Position numbers and translations under genes: made by a program | Shown: piece by piece, positions 35,163 through 42,623 of the stretch | Numbering within the stretch: position 1 is the stretch's first letter | Layout of the letters: the number at the start of each line of letters is the position of its first letter | NCBI GenBank assembly: GCA_963823675.1 | Contig: CAWGMT010000013.1 | Location: forward strand, 372,001 to 436,000 | Source of the DNA: CAWGMT01 sp963823675 | GTDB lineage: Bacteria > Planctomycetota > Planctomycetia > Isosphaerales > Isosphaeraceae | Reading direction: 5' to 3' | Length of the DNA stretch: 64,000 nt | Notes under the pieces: model-generated | Seen by the model: the letters and a program-made list of their open reading frames with translations, nothing else | Databases searched by the model: none | Told to the model about the DNA's origin: nothing

Positions 35163-37192
35163 TTCTGGAGCAGATCACGCTTCGGAGTTTTTGCCTGTTC
35201 CGCGGCGAGCAGAGCTTCGACCTGGCGCCCTTGCCGCGCCCCGAAATGCCGGAATACGACCCATCATTCTCTTCGGCGGCAACAACGGCACCGGCAAGAC
35301 CACTCTTTTGGATGCGGTTCAGCTCGCGCTTTACGGCCCGCGGGCGAGGTGTTCCAAGCGGGCCGGCTTGGCCTATGAGGAGTTTCTCCGCCGGTCGATT
35401 CACCACGGGGTCAAGGAGTCGGAAGGGGCCGGTGTATCGCTTTCGTTTCGATTCGCATCTCAGGGCGAAGAGCACCTCTATGAGATAACCCGGTCGTGGT
35501 CGGCGCACGGAGGCAAGCTCCGCGAGGACCTGCGCGTGCTGCGCGACGGACTTCACGACCGCTGGCACTCTGAGCACTGGAACCAGCTTGTCGAGGATTT
35601 CTTTCCGCTCGAAGTCTCGCAGCTCTTCTTTTTCGACGCCGAGAAGATCCGCTCCCTGGCCGAGGATGAGACCAGCAGCCAGGTGCTCGGAACGGCCGTC
35701 AAGGCGCTGCTCGGCCTCAACGTGGTCGAGCGGCTCATCTCGGATGCTGGCGTGCTCGAGGCGAGCCTGACCACGAAACCCGATGTGTCTGCCAAGCCGC
35801 AAGACAATCGCGTCGAGATCGAGCGCGAGATCGAGCGGCTGAGGGCGGACATTGATGTGCGGAAGACTGATCGGAGCGAGCTCGAAAATGCTCTTCGGCG
35901 CGCGCGACAAGAAGTTGAGCGCTTCGAGGCGGACTTTGCCGCGGCGGGCGGGCGGCACTGGGAAGCGCGCAACGAGCGAAGGCAGAGGAAGGGCGAGCTT
36001 GACAAGGAAATCGCGGCTTGCGATTCCCAGTTGGTCACGCTCGCGGGAAGCGAGATGCCGCTGGCTCTCGTAACCGATTTGCTGGCGAGAGTTGCGGACC
36101 AGGACAGGCGCGAACAGGAGCGCGCCGAGGCCGAGGTGATCGAGCGCCTTCTGAGCCAGCGCGATGACGAGCTTCTGGCTCTGCTCGCCGCCTCAAAGGC
36201 TCCGTCTTCGCTGGTCAAGAAGGTCGAGGCGCACCTCGCTGGCGATCGGCGATTGCGCGCCTCATCCGCCGGCGAGATCGTTCCTCGGCACTCGCTCACG
36301 GCGGCGGCACGGTCGCTGCTCCGCGATCTTCGCGGGTTCAGGCTGGCCGAGATCGTGCGAATTATGGAAATGGTTCGCATCGAGCGCCGGCGGCTCGAGA
36401 ACGAGTTGGAAGACGTGAAGAAAATGCTGGGGATTACTCCCGAGGAGGACGCAATCGGTCAGTTTTTCACGAAGTTGCGCCGCAACTGAGCGGCTCACGA
36501 CGCTCAGCGGCGAGGCAACGCGGCAGGATCGCGCTCTCGATGAGAAGAAGCGCGAGTGGGAAGCACAAAAGGCCAAGCTGCACGCGATCAAGGAGCGAGC
36601 GGCGAAGGACGAATTCTCGCGGGACGATCGCGGCCGCATGGCACGCGTCGCGGCCAGAACCAAAGAGGTGATGCGCGAGTTCTTGATCAGGGCGACCGAG
36701 CGCAAGATCGATCGCCTTTCGGACCTGATCACCGAGTCATTCCGGTTTCTGTGCCGCAAGCAAACGATGGTCGAGCGCATTCACATCGACCCGGCGACCT
36801 TCGCGGTGACGCTCTTTGGCGAGGCTGGGCACGCACTTTCCCGCGAGCGTCTCTCGGAGGGTGAGAAGCAGATCTTCGCCATTTCGGTTCTGTGGGGATT
36901 GGCCCGCGCGTCGGCCCATCCGCTGCCGGCGATCATCGACACGCCCATGGCCCGGCTCGATGCCGCCCATCGCCGGCACCTGGTTGAGCGGTATTTTCCC
37001 CACGCAAGCCATCAGGTCGTGATCCTCTCGACCGACACCGAGGTCGACCGCCATTACTACCAGGCACTCCAGCCGCACATCGCCCGGGCCTATCATCTCT
37101 GCTACGATGAGCAAACGCGGGCGACCCACGGAGAGGAAGGCTATTTCTGGGATGAGACGGCCGCGGGCGTCGACACGGGGAGCCAGGAGTGA
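35159..37192 (+). CDS. dndD: DNA sulfur modification ATPase DndD (two frame breaks)
   Basis: About 677 residues. It has ITLRSFCLFRGEQSF, Walker A GGNNGTGKTTLLDAVQLALY, FPLEVSQLFFFDAEKIRSLA, two coiled-coil arms, and the C-terminal half with LSEGEKQIFAISVLWGLARA (signature) and PAIIDTPMARLD (Walker B), then HQVVILSTDTEV. The frame breaks near 35245, where copy 1 has one more C, and near 36480 (KLRR to ATERLTTL). The SMC/Rad50-like ATPase is required for phosphorothioation, probably nicking or opening DNA for DndC. The start overlaps the dndB-dndC stub; the stop overlaps dndE. Confidence 0.9.
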
Positions 37193-37626
37193 GCATCAAG
37201 CAAGTCAGGCTTTCGACGCAGGCGAAGGAGCAACTGATCCGCCTCAAGACGCGGACCGGCATCGCCCACTGGAATGTGCTTTGCCGCTGGGCGTTTTGCC
37301 TTTCGCTCCGGCAGCCGACGCCGCCGGCCGCGCTCGATATACCCGCCGACAGCAACGTGGAGATGAGCTGGCACGTGTTTGGCGGCGATGCACACGAAAT
37401 CTATCTGGCCCTGCTCAAAGAGCGATGCATCGCCGACGGCATGGGCATTGCAGACGAGGTGCTCGCGCGGCAGTTTCGCTCGCACTTGCATCGGGGGATC
37501 AGCTACCTGGCGACACCCCATACGATCCGCTCGATCAGCGATCTGGTAAAATTGGCCACCGACGAGGACGCGGCCAATCCGACCACCGCCGAGCTGGACG
37601 TACCCGAGGACGGAAATGGAGCCTAG
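37189..37626 (+). CDS. dndE: DNA sulfur modification protein DndE
   Basis: A 145-residue protein from a GTG (37189) overlapping the dndD stop. It opens KQVRLSTQAKEQLIRLKTRT and has GIAHWNVLCRWAFCLSL and NVEMSWHVFGGDAHEIYLAL, typical DndE sequence, with the Lys-rich N-terminal helix region that binds nicked DNA in the known tetramer. It completes the modification set dndA-BCDE. The C-terminal 25 residues (EDAANPTTAEL) are an extension beyond the short forms. It overlaps the next gene by 11 bases. Confidence 0.9.
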   Translation: MSIKQVRLSTQAKEQLIRLKTRTGIAHWNVLCRWAFCLSLRQPTPPAALDIPADSNVEMSWHVFGGDAHEIYLALLKERCIADGMGIADEVLARQFRSHLHRGISYLATPHTIRSISDLVKLATDEDAANPTTAELDVPEDGNGA

Positions 37627-38011
37627 CCAGACACCGGACGCGAGGTTCGTCGTTCAGAAGCATCGCGCGCGGACCTTGCATTATGATTTCCGGCTCGAAC
37701 GAGAAGGCGTCTTCAAGAGCTGGGCCGTGCCCAAGGGAATCCCGGAAGCCGTCGGCCCGCGCCACCTGGCCATCCAGGTGCCCGACCATCCGCTCGCGTA
37801 TGGATCGTTTGAGGGAACTATTCCGGAAGGCGAGTACGGGGCGGGCACCGTCGAGATCTGGGATGAGGGCACCTACAAACTGCTCGAGTGGAGCGACCGG
37901 TCAATCGGGTTCGTCCTGCACGGCCACCGGTTACAAGGCACCTATTCCCTTCTTCGCTTTCAACGAAAAGGACCTCGCGATTGGCTCTTGTTCCGGCGCG
38001 ACCATGAGTAG
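37616..38011 (+). CDS. LigD-type 3'-phosphoesterase domain protein
   Basis: A 131-residue protein: ARFVVQKHRARTLHYDFRLE, SWAVPKGIPEAVGPRHLAI, GEYGAGTVEIWDEGTYKLL, RGPRDWLLFRRDHE-like end. It is the stand-alone phosphoesterase domain of bacterial NHEJ ligase LigD, with the catalytic His in QKHRARTLHYD and the RLE Arg/Asp context. It trims 3'-phosphate or ribonucleotide ends of DNA breaks. It overlaps dndE and so is in the dnd operon. In a sulfur-modification operon it may process nicked ends made during modification or repair breaks from restriction. Ligase and polymerase domains are absent. Confidence 0.85.
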   Translation: MEPSQTPDARFVVQKHRARTLHYDFRLEREGVFKSWAVPKGIPEAVGPRHLAIQVPDHPLAYGSFEGTIPEGEYGAGTVEIWDEGTYKLLEWSDRSIGFVLHGHRLQGTYSLLRFQRKGPRDWLLFRRDHE

Positions 38012-38119
38012 CGCAGCCTCATCAGTGCTGGCCGAGAATTATTGTCGCCTTTCGTTCCGCGAAAGGGAGTTCCTTCGCGGACCGAAAGACGACTCTTACG
38101 GGAAGTTAGGACGTCTTAT

Positions 38120-38509
38120 ATGGGCCCTGATCACTGCCCCTTTTGCACGATGCCGTCCGACCGAGTGGTAGACGCCAACGAGCACGCCTTCGTCGTGCTC
38201 GACGCCTATCCTGTCTCGCCAGGGCACAGCTTGATTGTCTCAAGACGACATGTCGCCGATGTCTTCGAGCTTACCGAGCCCGAGATCGGCGATATGTTGA
38301 GGCTGATTCAGTCCACGCGCGAGCGGATCGACCAAACTCGCCGCGCCGACGGATACAACGTCGGCGTCAACGTCGGCAGGGACGCAGGCCAGACCGTGAT
38401 GCACGTCCATTTCCACGTCATTCCCCGCTACCGAGGCGACACCGGAGACCCGAGGGGAGGCGTGCGGGCGGTGATCCCTGGCCGCGCTCGATATCCTCAA
38501 CCGAAATGA
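38120..38509 (+). CDS. HIT-family nucleotide hydrolase/transferase
   Basis: A 129-residue protein from ATG 38120. It has CPFC near the N-terminus, VDANEHAFVVLDAYPVSPGH, LIVSRRHVADVFELTEPEIG, and the histidine triad MHVHFHVIPR near residue 100. The C-terminal GDTGDPRGGVRAVIP matches the HIT subfamily often seen beside defence genes. It would hydrolyse a nucleotide phosphoramidate or dinucleoside polyphosphate. It lies 108 bases after the phosphoesterase gene, same strand, and may be the last gene of the dnd transcript. Confidence 0.85.
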   Translation: MGPDHCPFCTMPSDRVVDANEHAFVVLDAYPVSPGHSLIVSRRHVADVFELTEPEIGDMLRLIQSTRERIDQTRRADGYNVGVNVGRDAGQTVMHVHFHVIPRYRGDTGDPRGGVRAVIPGRARYPQPK

Positions 38510-38746
38510 AGCATAAGCAGACAGGGGTGTGCGTGATCGTGACCGACCGACGAGCGCTGAGCACGTGCCGCTTCAGTTTGTGGTCGCCGTTTCGGATTCG
38601 GCGAAGACAATTCCGTCATCCAGCCGAAGCAGCCCGACAGGTTACGCGTCCAGCGGTGCTTGTTTGAACGGCCGGCCGAGGCGATGATGGAGAGGAGGCT
38701 TGGCCACGAGTCCTACGCCAACGCCGATCCGAAAATGGAGGCTCTG

Positions 38747-39049
38747 ATGGAAAGCGTCATCGCGCAGCACATTGCGAAGACCCCCGGGGTGTGCGGCGGC
38801 CGCGCGTGCATCGCCGGCCATCGCATCCGTGTGATGGATATCGTCGTTCTTCACGAGATGCGCGGCTACTGCGCGGCCGAGATTGCCACCACGTACCCGG
38901 GGATCACCATGGCCGACGTGCACGCCGCGCTGGCCTATTATTTCGATAACGTGGAGGAGATCCAGAACGAATTCCGCCGCGACGAAGAGGCCGCCAAGGA
39001 ACTGCTAATCCGACATCCCTCGAAAGTGCGCGAGAAGCTCGGTGGCTGA
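38747..39049 (+). CDS. DUF433-family antitoxin
   Basis: ATG 38747 has GGAGG five bases upstream; ATG 38735 is in the same frame. The 100-residue product contains IAKTPGVCGGRACIAGHRIR, VMDIVVLHEMRGYCAAEIAT, the DUF433 helix-turn-helix-like antitoxin pattern (P-G-V-C-G-G-x-x-x-I-x-G-H-R-I-x-V). It overlaps the start of the PIN-like toxin gene and would neutralise it. Confidence 0.8.
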   Translation: MESVIAQHIAKTPGVCGGRACIAGHRIRVMDIVVLHEMRGYCAAEIATTYPGITMADVHAALAYYFDNVEEIQNEFRRDEEAAKELLIRHPSKVREKLGG

Positions 39050-39377
39050 ACCGATGCGCTTTTTCTTCGATCAGCATATATCGCCCGGGGTCGCCATTGG
39101 CTTGCGTTCTCATCATGTGGATGTACTGACCGCGCAGGGGGCAGGACGGTGCGGGTTGCCCGATCCCGACCAGTTGGCATTCGCAACGGCGGAAGGACGT
39201 GTCATGGTGACTTTCGACCAAGATTACGTGGCCCTCGACGCCGGCGGCGCACAGCACGCCGGCATTGCCTGGTGTTCGGCCACAAAATACTCCATCGGAC
39301 AGTTGATCAGCGCTCTGCTGCTGGTGCACTTGGTCATGAGCACTGACGAAATGCGCAACCACGTGGAGTACCTGTAA
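39042..39377 (+). CDS. DUF5615 PIN-like toxin
   Basis: A 111-residue protein (GTG 39042, or ATG 39054). It begins MRFFFDQHISPG with the first Asp, then VDVLTAQGAGRCGLPDPDQL, FATAEGRVMVTFDQDYVALD with further acidic residues, matching the DUF5615 PIN-fold ribonuclease toxins paired with DUF433. The gene pair is a small toxin-antitoxin module at the right edge of the Dnd island and may stabilise it. Confidence 0.8.
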   Translation: MAEPMRFFFDQHISPGVAIGLRSHHVDVLTAQGAGRCGLPDPDQLAFATAEGRVMVTFDQDYVALDAGGAQHAGIAWCSATKYSIGQLISALLLVHLVMSTDEMRNHVEYL

Positions 39378-39512
39378 GCGCCGGTGAGCGACCGATGTCA
39401 GGCATCGTTTTTGGTTGAGTGTTGCCTCGCAGGTCGATGACCTCGCCGGAGTAGTGGCAGGAGGAGCACCGGGACGACGTGAGATCGCGGCCTGGGTCAA
39501 AGCGCGCCCTCC

Positions 39513-39686
39513 ATGACGGCGGCCGGGAGTGTGGCCCTGGCCGGCAAGATGTGGCTCAATGAGGACGACACTCGAGCGAACCTTGGGACGGGCGATGAGA
39601 TCCGGGCGCAGCTTGGCCGCGTGGGTGCTGCTTATGGGTCGTACCTGCTCGATTCAGTGCGTCTCCGCGACCAGAAGAGAGACTAA
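39513..39686 (+). CDS. Possible 57-residue protein
   Basis: A short frame starting MTAAGSVALAGKMWLNEDD and ending LLDSVRLRDQKRD, with GTGDEIRAQLGRVGAAYGSY. Composition is protein-like, with strong third-position GC bias. No ribosome-binding site is obvious and the sequence just upstream (DDLAGVVAGGAPGRRE in another frame) looks similarly coding, so it may be the tail of a broken gene. The family is unknown. Confidence 0.3.
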   Translation: MTAAGSVALAGKMWLNEDDTRANLGTGDEIRAQLGRVGAAYGSYLLDSVRLRDQKRD

Positions 39687-39689
39687 AGC

Positions 39690-40994
39690 TCAGCGCCCCC
39701 GCCTGCCTCGAATGCTGTCCGGGAATAGCCGGTTCTGATCGAGCGAGCCATCCTCGAGGAACGGAATGGGTCGGTAATCGCTCGCGCGCGACAGATGCGG
39801 ATGGGCGGCGACCTCGTCCTCGAGCGCCGGCGAGACCCAGAGATCATTCAATTCGAGCGTGTTGGGTATCACGACCACGCGTGCCTGGGATGGGTCGATG
39901 CGCCAGCAGGTCTCGATCGCGACCGAGATCACGTCGCGATCGGTGGGAAGGGTGATCGGGATCCGCGCCCGCTCGAGGCAGCACGAGGTCAGGACATTGA
40001 TCCGGAACGACTCCGGATCCATTTTGGCGACCAGTCGCTCGGTGGTGAGATCCGCGAAGCCGACACCGACGATGTTGCCGTGGCTCTCGTCCGAAACATC
40101 GAGCACCACCAGCCTGGTCACGACCGGCCGATCGAAGTCGGGCTGGGTCTCGATCATCAACCGGCCGATGACGTTGGGGTCCATGCCGGCACCCGAGTAG
40201 TTCTTGCCGAGCTCGCCGACCACCAGGACGTCGATCTGGTCAAACGGAAGCCGGGCCATCAAGCTCCGGGCACGCTCGAGCATGGCGGGCTCGATCTCGA
40301 AGATCGACTCCGGCTCGATCGCGACGATCTCGGCCGGCCGATCCCCGGCATTCTCGACGATCCCCAGCCCGAGTGCAAAAGGCGTGCTCCGCACCAGGAA
40401 GCGGCCCACCGCGGGCAGGACCTCCCGCAATCCCCGGATGCCGAGCTTGTGAACCTGGCTGGCTCCCTCTCGCTTGCCCAGGCCGATGACGAGCATCTTG
40501 AGCACGCCGGATTCGTGGGCCGACCGGAAGTCGGTGTGAGGCTTCACCCGGTTGACCAGCACAATACCGCTGGCTTCGTACGCATTCTTGTCAAAATAAA
40601 TGGGCAGCCCGACCGGGTTGGTGCCCAGCGCCAGCGCATCCATGTTGGTCTTGACGGGCACGCCCATGGCCTCGGCCGTGACCCCGTAACTGGCGAGAAG
40701 GGCTCGCTGGCCCTCGGAAGTCGCGCCACCATGGCTTCCCATCGCGGCCACGATGAACGGCTTGTAATCCATCGCGAGCAGCGTGCTCACGATGGTTTTC
40801 GCCACCACGTCGATTCCATGGACTCCCCGGCTGCCGATCCCCACCGCGATCGTGCCGCCGGGCGCGACCCGTTCGCGCAGGCGGCTGGCGAGAATCAAAC
40901 GCCGCACGGTCGCCGGCACATCGGCAACCTGCGGCTGGGGAATCGACTGGCGAACGCGGGCCAGAGGAGGCACGTTCATCTCGGGTTTTACCAT
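39690..40994 (-). CDS. LarA/DUF2088-like lactate racemase-domain protein
   Basis: From ATG 40994 (MVKPEMNVPPLARVRQ) about 434 residues. It contains GTIAVGIGSRGVHGIDVVAK, FIVAAMGSHGGATSEGQRAL, NRVKPHTDFRSAHESGVLKM and FDQIDVLVVGELGKNYSGAG. GSHG and KPHTDF match the nickel-pincer lactate-racemase superfamily N-domain (LarA-like). The Lys and His used in LarA for the cofactor could be those in VKPH, but no LarB/C/E maturation genes are seen here, so the substrate is unknown. It likely acts on a 2-hydroxy acid. A longer frame to 41156 is not supported. Confidence 0.75.
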   Translation of the reverse strand: MVKPEMNVPPLARVRQSIPQPQVADVPATVRRLILASRLRERVAPGGTIAVGIGSRGVHGIDVVAKTIVSTLLAMDYKPFIVAAMGSHGGATSEGQRALLASYGVTAEAMGVPVKTNMDALALGTNPVGLPIYFDKNAYEASGIVLVNRVKPHTDFRSAHESGVLKMLVIGLGKREGASQVHKLGIRGLREVLPAVGRFLVRSTPFALGLGIVENAGDRPAEIVAIEPESIFEIEPAMLERARSLMARLPFDQIDVLVVGELGKNYSGAGMDPNVIGRLMIETQPDFDRPVVTRLVVLDVSDESHGNIVGVGFADLTTERLVAKMDPESFRINVLTSCCLERARIPITLPTDRDVISVAIETCWRIDPSQARVVVIPNTLELNDLWVSPALEDEVAAHPHLSRASDYRPIPFLEDGSLDQNRLFPDSIRGRRGR

Positions 40995-41460
40995 CCATAC
41001 AGAGTGCTTGGTCCCAGCGCGGCGCATAAACACCGACCGGCGGCGGCGAGACGGACCGGTAGGCGCCCCACGATCCATCGCCGACAGCGAACGTTCGGTA
41101 CTGCATTGCCGAAGGATAGTAGTAAGACGCGCCGTACACGTAGCCAGGCGCGACATAACCCGGCCGCCACAAGCCGACTCCGTACCGGCCCGGCATGATC
41201 CCGTACGGTGGGTAATTCGACCCGTAAGACGGGCCGGGATACGCCGAGAAGACCGAGTACGTTTGAGGCATGCCGTAGCTTGCGAAGCCGTAGCTCATGC
41301 CATAGAGGCCGGGTGCTCCGAGGTAGTCGCTGACGCGATACGAGGGGGAATAACCGCCGCCGGCCCAAACTTGAGCCTGGGCCGCCGGTGTTCCCAGCCA
41401 ACCAACCAGAACGGCCGCGAGAGCCGCGGCAAGCAGGAACCTGGAAGCTGTGTGTCGCAT
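40988..41460 (-). CDS. Exported Tyr/Gly/Pro-rich protein
   Basis: ATG 41460 begins MRHTASRFLLAAALAAVLVG with a signal peptide ending near PAAQAQ. The mature part has many Tyr-Gly-Ser-Pro patterns (YGMSYGFASYGM, PGPSYGSNYPP, YVYGASYYYP). The frame as read continues into the next gene; a shift near the end gives the natural stop TAA at 40988-40990 after QALYGW-like residues. About 155 residues. Such proteins are common and uncharacterised in planctomycete envelopes. It is upstream of the LarA-like gene on the same strand. Confidence 0.6.
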
Positions 41461-41566
41461 GACGGTCTTCTTTCTTTGATGCATTGAACCAGCCGAAGTT
41501 CTCAAGTCGTCGATCACGTCTATAGTTTAACCGACGTTTGCATCTGGGGCTAAGTCAATCGTGCAT

Positions 41567-42004
41567 TCAGAACATCTCGTAAACATGCTGGCCCCCGTGC
41601 GCAGGGTTGCCGGTCAACTTCCGCTGGACTGGGTCGACAAACAGGTCGAGGTGCTCCAGAGGTATTTGCCCGATCAGAACCGGCACACCATCGGGTACCT
41701 CGAGTACGTCGATTGTGCAATCTCGACCCTGGACGGTCAGCCGCACGGCGTCGTACATCGGTATCTTGGCAATAACGCCGTTGCTCGTCAGTACGGCCTT
41801 CGAAGAGAACTGCGACAAGCCGAGTTGTCGAATCAAGCTGGTCGGCAACGACAGCAATGTTGCACCCGTGTCGACGAGCGCATCCGAAACCGTGACACGC
41901 CGTACCTGATCGGGATCTAGCAGGCCGTGTTTGACCGCGTAAAGGTCCTGCAAGCTCTCGATCGTCGCCTCGGTTACAACCCGCCCCATCGTCTGCGTCT
42001 CCAC
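41567..42004 (-). CDS. Retropepsin-like aspartic protease
   Basis: A 145-residue protein. VTVSDALVDTGATLLSLPTS holds the D-T-G catalytic motif near residue 45, and PVLIGQIPLEHLDLFVDP supplies the second hydrophobic segment (flap/psi loop) of single-domain retroviral-type proteases. The size fits a dimeric clan AA protease. No transmembrane segment is seen. It stands alone, with the dispersed repeat just upstream at 42050. Confidence 0.7.
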   Translation of the reverse strand: METQTMGRVVTEATIESLQDLYAVKHGLLDPDQVRRVTVSDALVDTGATLLSLPTSLIRQLGLSQFSSKAVLTSNGVIAKIPMYDAVRLTVQGRDCTIDVLEVPDGVPVLIGQIPLEHLDLFVDPVQRKLTGNPAHGGQHVYEMF

Positions 42005-42049
42005 GGCTTCGTCCCCTCATTACAGGGCCTGGTTCATTGCTGCGTAACA

Positions 42050-42165
42050 GCTTCGGGTGGCTGGGGTCGGCACCCGGAGGGCGATGCCCCGAGATCCCGC
42101 TCTTGGGGGCTCGCCGGCTGTCGCCGGGTCGATCCCAGCTACCCATCTTTTGTCACCCGCCGCGC
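42050..42165. repeat. Dispersed intergenic repeat, copy 2
   Basis: Block order GGTGGCTGGGGTCGG, then GGAGGGCGATGCCCC, then CTTGGGGGCTCGCCGGC, then CCCAGCTACCCATC matches the repeat at 13180-13290 despite substitutions. The ends can pair with each other. It lies between the protease gene and the MITE-like element. Confidence 0.6.
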
Positions 42166-42259
42166 GACCATATTGATCTTGATCTAAGCCCATGATCGAT
42201 GGCGACTCGCCTCCCCATTGTAGCAGAGCGCCGGTCCGGAATGGCCCCGTGATATTTTT

Positions 42260-42368
42260 CAATGGCTCGCCAAACGGCTAGACCCGGGTCGGGAGACGGA
42301 GCTCCCTCCTACAGGTTGTGTAGGAGCCGGCTCAGTCCGGCGAACGTTCTAGCCGTTTGGCGGGCCAT
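42260..42368. mobile_element. MITE-like inverted-repeat element with 10-bp flanking direct repeats
   Basis: The left arm (42260-42282) and right arm (42348-42370) are inverted repeats with 21 of 23 positions paired, beginning CAATGGC and ending GCCATTG. An inner palindrome, CTCCTACA...TGTAGGAG, lies between them (42307-42327). TGATATTTTT occurs on both sides (42250-42259 and 42369-42378), overlapping the right arm by two bases, and is the likely target duplication. The element has no coding capacity. Confidence 0.7.
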
Positions 42369-42623
42369 TGATATTTTTGGCGATCCAAAAAAAATCTTTG
42401 AATCAATCAAGTTTCGTATTGAAGTGTTACGAAAAAAGGACTATAAGGGATTTACGTCGGAATCTGGTCTGAGCGCGGATCCGCTCGACGCGACCATGAA
42501 ACGATGGTCTTCATCTCGCTCTGCGTGACGATCTTCTCCAACGGCTCCGAACTATCAAAGGATGAACTCGACGATGAGAATGACGGGCGGCTCGAAGGCG
42601 CGGTGCCAGCGATCGTGAGGGTA

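Noticed and set aside
18731..38509. Classical DptFGH restriction genes or BREX/DISARM identity
   Set aside because: No PglZ, BrxC, DUF1998 or DptF/G/H-like protein was recognised; the genes fit the Dnd-associated methyltransferase and PLD-helicase set instead.
39042..39377. Classical VapC annotation
   Set aside because: The sequence fits DUF5615 PIN-like toxins, and its partner is DUF433 rather than VapB.
39795..41198. 467-residue plus-strand frame
   Set aside because: Antisense to the LarA-like gene, in which GSHG and KPHTDF motifs are present on the minus strand.
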